A DNA stretch of 64,000 nt from assembly GCF_000719095.1 (NCBI RefSeq), contig NZ_JOEH01000019.1, forward strand, positions 186,001-250,000, in the 5' to 3' direction. Made by a program: the position numbers and the translations under genes. Below are positions 56,841 to 64,000 of the stretch, piece by piece. The DNA comes from Streptacidiphilus jeojiense. Lineage in GTDB: Bacteria > Actinomycetota > Actinomycetes > Streptomycetales > Streptomycetaceae. The first letter of the stretch is position 1, and the number at the start of each line of letters is the position of its first letter. The notes beneath the pieces were generated by a model. It saw nothing but the letters and a program-made list of their open reading frames with translations, ran no database searches and was not told where the DNA came from.

Positions 56841-58265
56841 CTACCGGGCGAACTCCGTGGCCCGGCTCTCCCTGATCACGGTGATCCGGATCTGCCCGGG
56901 GTAGGTCAGCTCCTCCTCCACCTGCTTGGCCACGTCACGGGCGATGACCTGCGCCTGGAGGTCGTCCACGGCCTCCGGCAGCACCATCACCCTGACCTCG
57001 CGCCCGGCCTGCATGGCGAAGACCTTGTGCACGCCCTCGTGCCGGCGGGCGATCTGCTCCAGCCGCTCCAGCCTGCGGGCGTAAAGCTCCAGCGACTCCC
57101 GGCGCGCGCCGGGCCGCCCGCCGGAGCAGGCGTCCGCCGCCTGGGTCAGCACCGCCTCGACGGTCTGCGGGTCGACCTCGTTGTGGTGCGCCTCTATCGC
57201 ATGGACGACCTCGTCGGCCTCGCCGTAGCGGCGGGCCAGCTCGGCGCCGATCAACGCATGGCTGCCCTCCACCTCGTGGGTGACCGCCTTGCCCACGTCG
57301 TGGAGCAGCGTGCAGCGCTTCACCAGTGCCGGGTCCACCCGCAGCTCGGCTGCCATCATCCCGGCGATGTGGGCGGACTCGACGAGATGGCCCAGCACGT
57401 TCTGCCCGTAGGAGGTGCGGTAGCGGAGCCGGCCCAGCAGCCGCAGCAGTTCCGGGTGCATCTCACCGACACCGATCTCGGCGAGCGCGTCCTCGGCCGC
57501 GCGCTCGCACTGCCGCTCCACCGCGGCCAGGCTGCGCTCGTACTCCTCCTCGATCCGCAGCGGCTGGATCCTGCCGTCGGCCACCAGTGCCTCCAGCGTC
57601 AGCCGGCCGACCTCCCTGCGCACCGGGTCGAAGCAGGACAGCAGCACCGATGCGGGGGTGTCGTCGATCACCAGGCTGACGCCGGTGACGGACTCGAAGG
57701 AGCGGATGTTGCGGCCCTCGCGGCCGATGATCCGGCCCTTCATCTCGTCCCCCGGCAGCCGCACCGTGGTGACCACCGACTCGGCGGTCTGCTGGGCGGC
57801 CACCCGTTGGACGGCGGTGGCGACGATCTCCCGGGCCCGGGCCTCGCCCTCGGCTCGCGCCCTGCGCTCGATCTCGCGGACCGTCCGGACCGCCTCCCGC
57901 TTGGCCTGTTCCTCGGCCGCGTGCACGATCTCGGCCCTGGCCTGGGCACCGCTCAGACCGGCGACCCGCTCCAGGGCCAGCCGCCGTTCGGCCTCCGCCA
58001 TGGCCGCCTCGGCCCGCAGCTCCTCACGCTGCCGGGCGAGAACGGCCTGGATCTCGGCCGCGTCGACCGCGCAGTTGTGCAGGCGCCGCTGCTCCTCGTC
58101 CAGCCGGCGTTCGCGCTCGGCACTGCGGAGTTCCCGGCGTTCCCACTCGATGCGCAGCCTGGCCGCTTCCTCGCGCTCCTCGCGACTGCGGCGGCGGTGG
58201 GTGAAGGCGGCATACAACAGCGCCGCCAGGGCCAGACCGGCCAATACGACAAGCGCGATCTCCAT
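56841..58265 (-). CDS. rny: Ribonuclease Y
   Basis: Membrane-anchored endoribonuclease that starts mRNA decay. The 474 residues have an N-terminal helix (IALVVLAGLALAALLYAAF), then a long charged coiled coil (about 25-165). The KH domain has GRIIGREGRNIRSFE. The HD domain has LHDVGKAVTHEVEGSHALIG with the metal-binding HD. Start is ATG at 58265. It follows recX on the same strand after 121 bp and has its own promoter (TTGACC-17-TAGCCT). Confidence 0.92.
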   Translation of the reverse strand: MEIALVVLAGLALAALLYAAFTHRRRSREEREEAARLRIEWERRELRSAERERRLDEEQRRLHNCAVDAAEIQAVLARQREELRAEAAMAEAERRLALERVAGLSGAQARAEIVHAAEEQAKREAVRTVREIERRARAEGEARAREIVATAVQRVAAQQTAESVVTTVRLPGDEMKGRIIGREGRNIRSFESVTGVSLVIDDTPASVLLSCFDPVRREVGRLTLEALVADGRIQPLRIEEEYERSLAAVERQCERAAEDALAEIGVGEMHPELLRLLGRLRYRTSYGQNVLGHLVESAHIAGMMAAELRVDPALVKRCTLLHDVGKAVTHEVEGSHALIGAELARRYGEADEVVHAIEAHHNEVDPQTVEAVLTQAADACSGGRPGARRESLELYARRLERLEQIARRHEGVHKVFAMQAGREVRVMVLPEAVDDLQAQVIARDVAKQVEEELTYPGQIRITVIRESRATEFAR

Positions 58266-58287
58266 GGGCCCTCCCTCACTGAAGGTG

Positions 58288-58316
58288 AGGCTACGGGTAG
58301 GTTACGAAACGGTCAA
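58288..58316 (-). promoter_or_regulatory. Promoter of rny
   Basis: On the minus strand, TTGACC (58311-58316) and TAGCCT (58288-58293) are separated by 17 nt, about 22 bp before the rny start. This matches the HrdB-type consensus. Confidence 0.65.
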
Positions 58317-58386
58317 GATAGCGATCAGATCTGACCATTCGTCACCAGCCCGTTCACACAACCTCCTTGCCCCGTCCTCCGAGCGT

Positions 58387-59058
58387 TCACGCCAATGGAT
58401 CCCCCTCTTCCTGCTCCAGCTCCAACTCCTGCTCCCGGTCCAATGCGGCACGGACGACCCGCAGCGCCAGCCCCTCCGAGTAGCCGCGCCGGGCGAGCAT
58501 CCCGGCCAGGCGTCGGATCCGGACCTGCCGCTCCAGGCCGCGGGTCGAACGCAGCTTGCGCTCGACCAGCCCCCGCGCCGTGTCCGCCTCGCGTTCCGGA
58601 TCGAGCTGGGCGACGGCCTCGGCCACCACTCCGTTGTCCACACCCCGACTGCGCAGCTCCATCGCCAGGGCCCGGCGGGCCAGGCCCCGGCCGCGGTGCC
58701 GCGACTCCACCCAGGCGCCGGCGAAGGCGCTGTCGTCGATCAGCCCGACCTCCTCGTAGCGGTCGAGCACCTGCTCGGCGATGTCGTCCGGGATCTCCCG
58801 CTTGCGCATCGCGTCCGCGAGCTGCTTCCGGGTCTTCGACGATCCGGTGAGCAGCCGCAGGCAGATCGCCTTCGCCTGCGCGACCGGGTCCTTGGGCTCC
58901 CCGGGGGCTCCCTCGGGGGCCTGCTCCTCGGGCTGCTCATCGGCCGGCAGGAACGCAGGCAGGGGCTCGGTGTCGGCGGGGAGGAGGTCGAACTCCTCCC
59001 CACCGACACCGTTGACCGACCAGTCGAGCGGCCCCCAGGCCTCGCGTTCCGGCGGCAC
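58387..59058 (-). CDS. recX: RecX, modulator of RecA
   Basis: Binds and regulates RecA filaments. The 223 residues have an acidic N-terminal extension of about 60 residues, then three helical repeats typical of RecX (AKAICLRLLTGSSKTRKQLADAM, DDSAFAGAWVESRHRGRGLARRALAMELRSRGV, RLAGMLARRGYSEGLALRVV). The GTG start is 2 bp after the recA stop, so they form one operon. Confidence 0.93.
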   Translation of the reverse strand: MPPEREAWGPLDWSVNGVGGEEFDLLPADTEPLPAFLPADEQPEEQAPEGAPGEPKDPVAQAKAICLRLLTGSSKTRKQLADAMRKREIPDDIAEQVLDRYEEVGLIDDSAFAGAWVESRHRGRGLARRALAMELRSRGVDNGVVAEAVAQLDPEREADTARGLVERKLRSTRGLERQVRIRRLAGMLARRGYSEGLALRVVRAALDREQELELEQEEGDPLA

Positions 59059-59060
59059 GG

Positions 59061-60251
<1,191 letters not shown>

Positions 60252-60295
60252 GGATTCCGTCCTGGGGGTCTGTGCTGAGCGCTTCATCACCAAAG

Positions 60296-60318
60296 ACGCT
60301 AGCGCGCACCACTGACAA
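60296..60318 (-). promoter_or_regulatory. RecA-NDp-type promoter of recA
   Basis: On the minus strand TTGTCAGTG, eight bases, then TAGCGT: an exact fit to the mycobacterial TTGTCRGTG-N8-TANNNT element, 45 bp upstream of the start. In mycobacteria this promoter is LexA-independent and PafBC-dependent. Confidence 0.75.
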
Positions 60319-60372
60319 TCGGCCGCCGTGCGGATCCGACCCTGTGGACAACTCGCCGTTCCCCAGTATAGG

Positions 60373-60384
60373 GAACATCAGTTC
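60373..60384 (-). promoter_or_regulatory. LexA (SOS) box upstream of recA
   Basis: GAACATCAGTTC, a perfect GAAC-N4-GTTC site, 122 bp upstream of recA. It overlaps the stop codon of the upstream AI-2E family gene. Confidence 0.8.
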
Positions 60385-61613
60385 GATTCACCCGCATTAC
60401 CCTCATCCGACCCATCCTGCCCACCGCGACCACCCTCCTGAGCTGGGCTTTCCCCAACTGCACCGGCGCGCCGCGCACCTCCGCGCGCCCTCCCCGTAGT
60501 CGGCACCACCACCTCGTAACGGCGAATGTAGGTGCCGAGGAATCCCTGCAGCGTGGCCGTCACCGGGATCGCGATCAGCGCGCCGACCGCCCCCAGCAGC
60601 GCCGCCCCGGCGATGACCGAGCCGAAGGCCACCGCCGGATGGATCTCCACCGTGCGCGCGGTGATCCTCGGTTGCAGCAGGTAGTTCTCGACCTGCTGGT
60701 AGACCACCACGAAGATCAGGATCCAGACGGCGTCCATCGGGTCCACGGTCAGCCCGACCAGCATCGGCAGCGCCCCGGCCAGATAGGTGCCGATGGTGGG
60801 GATGAACTGCGAGATCACCCCGACCCACACCGCCAGCGCCCCCGCGTACGGGATGCCCAGCAGCTTCAGCATCACGTAGTGGGACAGCGCCGAGACCACG
60901 GCCAGCAGCGCCCGCGAGTAGAGGTAGCCGCCGGTCTTCTCGATGCCGATCTCCCAGGCCCGCAGCACCTCGGCCTGCCGGGCCGGCGGCAGCATCGAGC
61001 ACAGGGCGCGCCGCATCCTGGGGCCGTCGGCGGTGAAGTAGAAGGTGAACAGGGCGATGGTGAAGAGCTGGAACAGCCCGCCCAGCAGCGAGCTGGACAC
61101 CCCCCAGATGTTGTTGGCGGCCTTCTGGGCGTACTGCTCGATGCTGCCCGCGTTGTTCAGCAGCGTCTGCTGCAGCTTGTCCATCGAGAAGTCGCTGTGG
61201 AAGGTGCTGTTGACCCACTCGATCAGCGAGTCCAGCAGGTGCGGCAACTGCGCCGCGACCTGGCCCACCTGGTCGACCAGCAGGGTCACCAGCGCGGCGA
61301 CGAAGCCCAGCGCCAGCACCACGGTGACCAGGAACACCAGGAAGGTCGCCAGCCCCCGCCGCATCCCGCGGGCCGCCATCCGGTCCACCGCCGGCTCCAT
61401 GGCCAGCGAGAAGACGAAGGAGACCAGCAGGGTCGACAGGAACCCGGTCAGCTGCAGGAAGGCCCAGCTGGCCAGCTCGAACAGGGCGACCAGCAGCAGG
61501 CCGACCACCATCGCCCGGGGCAGCCAGCGCGGCATACCGCGCAGGAGGTGCTCACGGGCTATCGGGTCGGATGCGGACCGCTGGTCCTGGGAGATGTCAT
61601 CGGTGGCTGCCAC
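60378..61613 (-). CDS. AI-2E family transporter
   Basis: An inner-membrane protein of 411 residues, with about eight hydrophobic helices (AMVVGLLLVALFELASWAFL, FLSTLLVSFVFSLAMEP, FLVFLVTVVLALGFVAALVTLL, LFQLFTIALFTFYFTADG, AVWVGVISQFIPTIGTYLAG, AVWILIFVVVYQQVENYLLQP, ALLGAVGALIAIPVTATLQGF). The QVENYLLQP segment is characteristic of the family. A Gly/Arg-rich tail follows. Real substrates of most such proteins are unknown; autoinducer-2 transport is not implied. Start is ATG at 61613. Confidence 0.88.
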   Translation of the reverse strand: MAATDDISQDQRSASDPIAREHLLRGMPRWLPRAMVVGLLLVALFELASWAFLQLTGFLSTLLVSFVFSLAMEPAVDRMAARGMRRGLATFLVFLVTVVLALGFVAALVTLLVDQVGQVAAQLPHLLDSLIEWVNSTFHSDFSMDKLQQTLLNNAGSIEQYAQKAANNIWGVSSSLLGGLFQLFTIALFTFYFTADGPRMRRALCSMLPPARQAEVLRAWEIGIEKTGGYLYSRALLAVVSALSHYVMLKLLGIPYAGALAVWVGVISQFIPTIGTYLAGALPMLVGLTVDPMDAVWILIFVVVYQQVENYLLQPRITARTVEIHPAVAFGSVIAGAALLGAVGALIAIPVTATLQGFLGTYIRRYEVVVPTTGRARGGARRAGAVGESPAQEGGRGGQDGSDEGNAGESN

Positions 61614-61643
61614 CGGGCCAGTCTGTCCCAGAATCCGCCGGGT

Positions 61644-61838
61644 TCAGCGCAGCGAGGCCGGTACGTCCATGACCGTGCAGACCACCCGCCAGACGTCCTT
61701 GGCCTCCCAGCCCGCGTCCAGGGCCTGGTGCACCGTGCGGCCGCCCAGTTCGGTCATCACGTGGTCCCGCGCGAAGCTGTCCGCGTACCCCGCCCCGAAG
61801 TGGGCGTCCATCCTCTTCCAGAACTCCGTCAAGCGCAT
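61644..61838 (-). CDS. DUF3046 protein
   Basis: A 64-residue protein of unknown function, conserved near recA in actinobacteria. The sequence RLTEFWKRMDAHFGAGYADSFARDHVMTELGGRTV is the family core. Start is ATG at 61838. A GATACT hexamer 9 bp upstream could be a -10, giving a nearly leaderless mRNA. Confidence 0.88.
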   Translation of the reverse strand: MRLTEFWKRMDAHFGAGYADSFARDHVMTELGGRTVHQALDAGWEAKDVWRVVCTVMDVPASLR

Positions 61839-61868
61839 GGCGTCCAGTATCGGACATCGTCCACCGGC

Positions 61869-63416
61869 CTAGCGGGTCGGCAGTTCGACCAGCCCGTAGC
61901 CGTAGTAGGCCGCCCCGGGGCAGCCGCTGCCGCCCACGTTCCCGGACGGGCACTGCACCGGCAGCGCCGCCTGCTCCAGCAGCCGGACCAGTTCGGCGCT
62001 GCTGTCCCCGGGGTGCCGGGCCGCCTCCACCGCCGCGGCGGCGCTGACGTGGGCGGCGGCCATGGAGGTGCCGGCCAGGGCGGCGTAGCCGCCGCCGGGC
62101 CAGTCGGACACCACGGACTGGTCGGGTCCGCCGTCCGGGTCCCCGCCCGGCGCCGCCAGCTGCACCCGGCCCTCGCCCCAGTTGGAGTAGCCGGCGAGGC
62201 TGCCGTCGGCGTCCACCGCGGTCACGTCCACCACTCCGGGCAGGCCGCCGGGGAGGCGGATGCACTCGGCGCCGAGGTGGCGGTCGGGCTGCGGGGCGCC
62301 GTCGGCCCGGTCGTTCGGGCTGCGGTCGTCGGTGCGGGGGGCGCCCAGGTCCTGGGCGTCGTTGCCGGCCGAGGCGACCACCACGGCGCCGCGGCGCTGG
62401 GCGTAGGCCACCGCCCGGCCGACGGCGGCGGTGATGGCGGCCTGGTCCGGGTCCTCGGGGCAGTTGTACTTCCACGGGTCGGAGAAGTAGCTGTCGTTGA
62501 TCACCCGGGCGCCGTGGTCGGCCGCCCAGAGGAAGCCGCAGACCATGTTCTCGCCGTAGTACTGCCCGGCCGGGCCCAGCAGCCGCACGGCGGCGATCCG
62601 CACGCCCGGGGCCACCCCGGCCACGCCGTCGCCGGGCCGGTCGGCGGCGATGATGCCGCTGACGTGGGTGCCGTGGCCGCTCTCCCCCACCTGGGGGTCG
62701 GGCCGCCAGGCGCCGGGGGCGCTGTCGGGGCTGCCGGTGGCGCAGGACGCCGAGGCGCTGGGGTCGACGGCCTGGCGCAGGTCCGGATGGGTGTCGTCGA
62801 CCCCGGAGTCGAGCACCGCGACCACGGTGCCGCGCAGCGCCGCCGCCGACGGGAGCGGGCCGCCCGCCATCATCCGCTGGTTCCACTGCGGCTGGCCGTG
62901 CGGGTCTGGCGCGGGCGGGGTGTCGTCCTGGTGCACGGCGTCTTGATGTAGCGAGTCTTGATGTAGCGAGTCTTGATGCAGCGAGTCCTGGGCGGACGGG
63001 CCCGGCCCGGAGGCGCCGGTGGCGACCGATCCGGAGGATCCGGACGATCCGGCGCCCGAATCCGCGAACGGAGCGGTCCGGCTCGCACCGGCGACCAGCA
63101 CGCCGGGCTCCCGGCGCACCCGCGCCGCGAAGTCGGCGTCGCCGGCGTACGCCAGCACCGTACCGATCTGGGGGTACTCGGCGACCACCCGGCCACCGCC
63201 GTCGCGCACGGCACGCTCCAGCGCGGGCAGCGCGCCGGGGCCGCTCTGACGGCCCACCACCAGGTAGCTGAGCGAGAGCCTGGTGCCGGCCGAGTCGTAG
63301 GGGACCGCGCCGCCGAGCAGCACCCCGGCCAGCGCCAGGACGGCGGCGCAGCGGGCGAGCCCGGCGGTGCGACCCGCGCCGCGGCCCGCTCCCCATTCCT
63401 CGCTCACTGCACGCAC
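61869..63416 (-). CDS. Secreted subtilisin-like (S8) protease
   Basis: A 515-residue exported subtilase. The signal peptide is in residues 1-40 (ARCAAVLALAGVLLGGAVPY), then an I9-like pro-region. The catalytic residues are Asp203 (VLDSGVDDTHPD), His248 (GHGTHVSG) and Ser at about 451 (AGTSMAAAHVS). There is an Asn-containing INDSYFS segment, and several cysteines (C-x20-C) are likely disulfides. A linker between the pro-region and catalytic domain is built from repeated QDSLH units encoded by 15-bp DNA repeats. There is no C-terminal membrane helix, so it is not a mycosin. Start is GTG at 63416 with GGAGG 4 nt upstream. Confidence 0.9.
   Translation of the reverse strand: MRAVSEEWGAGRGAGRTAGLARCAAVLALAGVLLGGAVPYDSAGTRLSLSYLVVGRQSGPGALPALERAVRDGGGRVVAEYPQIGTVLAYAGDADFAARVRREPGVLVAGASRTAPFADSGAGSSGSSGSVATGASGPGPSAQDSLHQDSLHQDSLHQDAVHQDDTPPAPDPHGQPQWNQRMMAGGPLPSAAALRGTVVAVLDSGVDDTHPDLRQAVDPSASASCATGSPDSAPGAWRPDPQVGESGHGTHVSGIIAADRPGDGVAGVAPGVRIAAVRLLGPAGQYYGENMVCGFLWAADHGARVINDSYFSDPWKYNCPEDPDQAAITAAVGRAVAYAQRRGAVVVASAGNDAQDLGAPRTDDRSPNDRADGAPQPDRHLGAECIRLPGGLPGVVDVTAVDADGSLAGYSNWGEGRVQLAAPGGDPDGGPDQSVVSDWPGGGYAALAGTSMAAAHVSAAAAVEAARHPGDSSAELVRLLEQAALPVQCPSGNVGGSGCPGAAYYGYGLVELPTR
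62941..62985. repeat. 15-bp tandem repeat within the S8 protease gene
   Basis: Three nearly identical 15-bp units (TCTTGATGTAGCGAG; the third differs at one base) encode the QDSLH repeat of the linker. A degraded fourth copy follows. They contain more AT than their surroundings and are likely to vary by slippage. Confidence 0.85.
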
Positions 63417-63461
63417 GCGGCCTCCAGATCGAGAAAGCCCTGGTCGTCACGGTGGGACCAG

Positions 63462-63490
63462 GGATATTCATACGATATGAGTGGATATCC
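63462..63490. promoter_or_regulatory. AT-rich nested palindrome upstream of the S8 protease gene
   Basis: GGATAT and ATATCC flank an inner TCATA-CGA-TATGA, so two inverted repeats are nested in 29 bp. It is the only AT-rich island in this intergenic region (63417-63622) and lies about 45 bp upstream of the protease start, on the promoter side. Confidence 0.5.
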
Positions 63491-63566
63491 GATCGCGCTC
63501 GCCCTGTTCGGCCGCCCGGCCGCAGCCCGGCCCCCGCCACCGCCTCGCCCTCTTCGGCGCCGCGCT

Positions 63567-63608
63567 GTCGGTGCCGCAGTGTGAGTGCCGCAGTGTCAGT
63601 GCCGCGGT
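63567..63608. repeat. Tandem 14-bp repeats upstream of the Lhr gene
   Basis: Three head-to-tail copies of GT(C/G)(A/G)GTGCCGC(A/G)GT at 63567-63580, 63581-63594 and 63595-63608. They immediately precede the Lhr start, and the last carries its RecA-NDp-like promoter element. Confidence 0.75.
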
Positions 63609-63615
63609 GCAGGAT
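63593..63615 (+). promoter_or_regulatory. Weak RecA-NDp-like element upstream of the Lhr gene
   Basis: GTGTCAGTG, eight bases, then CAGGAT. It differs from TTGTCRGTG-N8-TANNNT at the first base of each block. The ATG begins 7 nt later. It overlaps the tandem repeats, so chance similarity is possible. Confidence 0.35.
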
Positions 63616-63622
63616 GGTGTGC

Positions 63623-64000
63623 ATGGCCGGAACCGACCTCCCCCGCCCCGCCGGCGCCAGCCCCGACGGGGCGTCCGACCCGCTGGCCGGCTTCGGCGCG
63701 CCCGCGCGCGAGTGGTTCCGCGGCGCCTTCACCGCGCCGACCGCCGCCCAGGCCGGGGCCTGGCGCGCCATCGGCGAGGGCTCCGACGTGCTGGTGGTGG
63801 CCCCGACCGGCTCCGGCAAGACCCTCGCGGCGTTCCTCTCCGCCCTGGACCGGCTCTCGCTCACCCCGCCGCCTGCCGAGAACCGCAAGCGCTGCCGGGT
63901 GCTCTACGTGTCACCGCTCAAGGCGCTGGCCGTCGACGTCCAGCGCAACCTCCGCGCCCCGCTGGCGGGCCTGCGCCAGGCCGCCCAGCGGCTGGGCCTG
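63623..64000 (+). CDS. lhr: Lhr-type DEAD/DEAH helicase (partial, N-terminus)
   Basis: The first 126 codons of a large helicase that runs past the window end. Visible are AREWFRGAFTAPTAAQAGAWRAI (Q-motif region), Walker A VVAPTGSGKTLAAFLSALD and motif Ia RVLYVSPLKALAVDVQRNL, the pattern of Lhr (large helicase-related) proteins, which act on DNA repair. Start is ATG at 63623, with almost no leader if the upstream element is its promoter. Divergent from the S8 protease gene. Confidence 0.88.
   Translation, partial: MAGTDLPRPAGASPDGASDPLAGFGAPAREWFRGAFTAPTAAQAGAWRAIGEGSDVLVVAPTGSGKTLAAFLSALDRLSLTPPPAENRKRCRVLYVSPLKALAVDVQRNLRAPLAGLRQAAQRLGL

Noticed and set aside
60639..62951. 770-codon plus-strand frame
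   Set aside because: It runs antisense to three well-supported genes and has a His/Gln/Gly-rich shadow composition.
62941..62985. CRISPR-like direct repeats
   Set aside because: Repeats are contiguous, 15 bp, in frame inside a protease gene and have no spacers.

Overview
The window is high-GC actinobacterial DNA, and the gene content and order point to a Streptomycetaceae chromosome core (Streptomyces, Kitasatospora or Streptacidiphilus). Supporting landmarks are parE next to hrdB, nrdR-nrdJ beside lexA, hflX-rshA, dapF-miaA-miaB, and recA-recX-rny. Many genes start with GTG, several neighbours overlap by GTGA or ATGA, and convergent genes are separated by GC-rich hairpins. I see no rRNA, tRNA, CRISPR, prophage or insertion sequence.

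Layout: 0-7 kb holds parE, a small zinc-ribbon-like protein, a secreted trypsin, the principal sigma factor gene hrdB and a FadR-type regulator. 7-13.6 kb holds a two-gene ABC exporter, an NrtR-like Nudix regulator, a DUF4192 protein and a RecQ helicase with a C-terminal phosphoribosyltransferase-like motif. 13.7-22.3 kb holds two hypothetical genes, rnhB, a TetR/MFS pair with a set of palindromic operators, a DapA-family aldolase, a histidine phosphatase and a MarR/MFS pair. 22-29.6 kb is a nucleotide and DNA-damage block: nrdJ and nrdR under tandem NrdR boxes, lexA with an SOS box, and dinG. 29.6-36.7 kb is a five-gene NRPS-independent siderophore operon in the order aminotransferase, decarboxylase, IucA/IucC synthetase, acyltransferase, N-monooxygenase. 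36.8-46.2 kb holds hflX, rshA, dapF, miaA, miaB and small neighbours. 46.3-56.7 kb holds a TAXI binding protein, a MerR regulator, a hydrolase, a methyltransferase, a two-component system, an orphan ABC ATPase, an FAD monooxygenase, and a cysteine dioxygenase/rhodanese pair preceded by a short Cys-type leader peptide. 56.8-64 kb holds rny, recX, recA, an AI-2E family protein, DUF3046, a subtilase and the start of an Lhr-type helicase.

Two points stand out. First, the hrdB reading frame is open but lacks about 48 residues covering region 4.1 and the first helix of the region 4.2 helix-turn-helix. A principal sigma factor should not tolerate this, so it is an assembly error, an edited sequence, or a very unusual allele. 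Second, recA, dinG, recQ and, more weakly, lhr each carry a TGTC(A/G)G-type element eight bases upstream of a -10-like box. This resembles the mycobacterial RecA-NDp (PafBC-dependent) promoter and suggests a local LexA-independent DNA-damage regulon. The siderophore operon matches rhizobactin rhbABCDE in order but lacks a second synthetase, so its product cannot be assigned.
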